DNA of 64,000 bases from Deinococcus sp. AJ005 (GTDB lineage: Bacteria; Deinococcota; Deinococci; Deinococcales; Deinococcaceae). Shown here piece by piece: positions 62,621 to 64,000 of the stretch. The stretch covers positions 1,073,001 to 1,137,000 of the forward strand of contig NZ_CP044990.1 in assembly GCF_009017495.1 (NCBI RefSeq), read 5' to 3'. Under the pieces are notes generated by a model. It searched no databases. It was not told the origin of the DNA and saw only the letters and a list, made by a program, of their open reading frames with translations. A program made the position numbers and the translations under genes. Within the stretch, counting starts at the first letter, position 1; every line of letters starts with the position of its first letter.

Positions 62621-63828
62621 CCCCCAAAAACCGGTCCAGGTCAGCTTGGAATCTCTGACGGGCGGTGGGTAGAGGCACTCTGCGCTGCGAACGCTCCAGG
62701 AGCGAGATTTCCCAGCGCCGAATGCGGCCTGACCTCAATTATAGTCGACCCTCCAATTTTCAATCTTCTCCGCGGCGTCCTCCAGCGACAGGAACCAGTG
62801 GGTATTCAGGCACTCATCCCGGAAACTGCCGTTGAATGATTCGATATGGGCGTTGTCCTGAGGCCGTCCAGGACGTGAAAAATCAAGAGTGACGTGTTGC
62901 TCATAAGCCCAGAGGTCGAGCGCTTTACTGACAAATTCACTGCCATTGTCTACCTGGATCCGCTCGGGGGTTCCCCGAGCTTGCGTCACGCTCCGCATGA
63001 TCTCCACCACGCGCTCCGCGCGAATGCTCAGATCCACGTGGATGGCCAGGCATTCCCTGGAAAAGACGTCCAGCAGTGTCAAAGTGCAGAACCGCTTTCC
63101 GTTAAAAAGCGCGTCCGAGACGAAATCCATCGACCAGACCTGGTTCACCTTCATAGGATCTGTTCGCGCCGCGCGGTGCGCAGCGCTGACCCGTCGGCGG
63201 GGCCGCTTCATCCGGAGATTCAAGCCCGCCTGCTGATACAAGCGGTACAACCGCTTGTGGTTGATCTGCCACCCTTCACGCTGCATCAGGACGTGAATGC
63301 GCCGATATCCGTAGCGCACACGGGTCTGCGCGATCTCGATCATGCGCTTCAAGATGACGTATTCATCCTGCTGGCGTCTGGGCGCGTAGCGGAAGGTGCT
63401 TCGCGCGACGCGAAGCACCTGACAGGCCCGCCGTTCGCTGACCCGGTAGCCAGCCTGGAGATGCTGGACCAAGTGTTCGCGCTGGACGGGCCTCAAAGCT
63501 TTGATTTGATGACGGGGAAGGAGCATGATCTTGTCGAGGCTGAGGTCAGCCACGAGCTGCCCCTGCTTCTGGTTTTCATCCTCGAGCGGTCTCAAGCGGC
63601 GAAGTTCAGTGACCCCCAGGCCACTGAACTTTTTCTTCCAGTGGTAAAACGTCGACTCGGCGATCCCCATCTTCCGGCAGATTTCACCGACGGACACGCC
63701 AATTTCAGCCTGATTAAGTGCAAATGCAATCTGCTCTTCCGTGTGCTTCTTTCCCTTCATGCTGACCTCCGGGGATGGTCCCCTATGGTGCCAGACACTC
63801 CATTCTCATGTGGATCGGTTTTCGGGGA
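62621..63828 (-). mobile_element. IS3-family insertion sequence
   Basis: Imperfect inverted tips: CCCCCAAAAACCGGTCCA (62621-62638) and TGGATCGGTTTTCGGGGA (63811-63828). Between them is one IS3-type transposase reading frame. Exact tips are uncertain by a base or two, and no clear target duplication was found. Confidence 0.8.
62641..63760 (-). pseudogene. IS3-family transposase, frameshifted near the 3' end
   Basis: From 63760 the frame encodes MKGKKHTEEQIAFALNQAE (HTH), ERRACQVLRVARSTFRYA (OrfB start) and the DDE core (VWSMDFVSDALF, IQVDNGSEFVSKAL, PQDNAHIESFNGSFRDECL). OrfA and OrfB, normally in two frames, read as one here. At about 62737 it stops after WRVDYN, while the neighbouring frame continues RPHSALGNLAPGAF, the normal IS3 end. 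A one-base change has cut off about 30 residues. Confidence 0.85.
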
Positions 63829-63927
63829 GCAGGTCAGTCATCGTCGGCCTGTCAGTGATTCACTTGAAGTTTGGGCTACTGTGGCTGCTGTCGCCCTGCA
63901 TAAACTTTCTGACCTTCCTTGATGATG

Positions 63928-64000
63928 GGAAGATAACTATTCTTTCCAACTGCCTCAAGTCTCACACAAAATTGATTTTCGGAAGACAACTATTCTTTTT
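63928..64000 (-). repeat. Right end: two spaced putative TnsB sites
   Basis: GGAAGATAACTATTCT (63928-63943) and GGAAGACAACTATTCT (63981-63996) differ at one base and lie 53 bases apart. Read on the minus strand they give AGAATAGTT, inverted relative to the left-end copies. Only four T remain after the last site before the window ends. Confidence 0.78.

Larger units (their letters stand above)
36371..64000. mobile_element. Tn7-like transposon inserted in comEC
   Basis: The boundary at about 36371 is where comEC coding ends and AATAGTT-containing repeats begin. Matching repeats in inverted orientation lie at 63928-63996. Between them is a full tnsABCD set plus restriction, toxin and IS cargo. 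The outermost right repeat ends about four bases before the window does, so the right tip is at or a few bases past 64000. Whether the left tip is TGG at 36371 or TGC at 36368 cannot be settled without the other end. No target duplication can be checked here. Confidence 0.85.

Noticed and set aside
62894..63922. 342-codon plus-strand frame over the IS3
   Set aside because: Antisense to a recognisable IS3 transposase; no domain of its own.

Overview
The window is chromosomal DNA from a GC-rich bacterium that is most likely a Deinococcus (Deinococcota). The inference rests on gene content: an L19 with a long Ala/Gln-rich tail, a Thermus-type TrmN tRNA methyltransferase, a bacillithiol-transferase-like DinB protein, a Ktr-type potassium system, ComEC, and many small lipoproteins. 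No rRNA, tRNA or CRISPR array was seen.

Bases 1-36370 are an ordinary, densely packed core region. In order it holds: the 3' end of proA; a lipoprotein-dxs pair; a TerD/TerB/HNH fusion; lipB-lipA; a GNAT acetyltransferase; rplS with its own promoter and terminator; a secreted subtilisin-like lipoprotein; a house-cleaning cluster (MazG-like, DinB/BstA-like, Nudix, YkgJ-like); a DUF4384-type lipoprotein; ftsH; an EAL protein; an MscS channel; a glycosyltransferase; argS; an alpha/beta hydrolase; an acyltransferase-3 protein; tyrA; an ABC exporter pair; one KtrA and two KtrB subunits; trmN; a Gfo/Idh/MocA oxidoreductase; and the C-terminal two thirds of comEC.

At about 36371 comEC is broken by the end of a Tn7-like transposon that runs to, or within a few bases of, the end of the window (about 27.6 kb). 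Evidence is a complete tnsA-tnsB-tnsC-tnsD operon (minus strand, 50537 down to 43844, with four-base overlaps between the first three genes) and inverted terminal arrays of a Tn7-like TnsB-site core (AATAGTT) at 36379-36404 and 63928-63996. The 5' part of comEC should lie just beyond base 64000. There is no tnsE and no CRISPR module.

The cargo is mosaic. On the tnsD side is a single-chain type ISP/IIG-like restriction-modification enzyme whose C terminus carries what looks like a Xre/MbcA/ParS antitoxin toxin-binding domain, overlapped by a RES-domain toxin gene. This is an unusual fusion of restriction-modification and toxin-antitoxin. On the tnsA side are an AT-rich pair of secreted proteins, one with a pre-toxin-TG-like segment; a DUF4209/HEPN-like protein with an Rx4H motif; and an XRE regulator divergent from a leader peptide and a three-gene operon with two lipoproteins.

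The element is riddled with insertion sequences: four IS4-family copies (one intact, one with a nonsense mutation, two fragments), one IS110, a decayed IS630, an IS5 with a two-frame transposase, a frameshifted IS3 and an IS982-like fragment. The IS110 sits exactly inside the terminal inverted repeat of an IS4 copy, at a CT dinucleotide. A second copy of its left non-coding end, where the bridge RNA is expected, lies about 6 kb away without a transposase.
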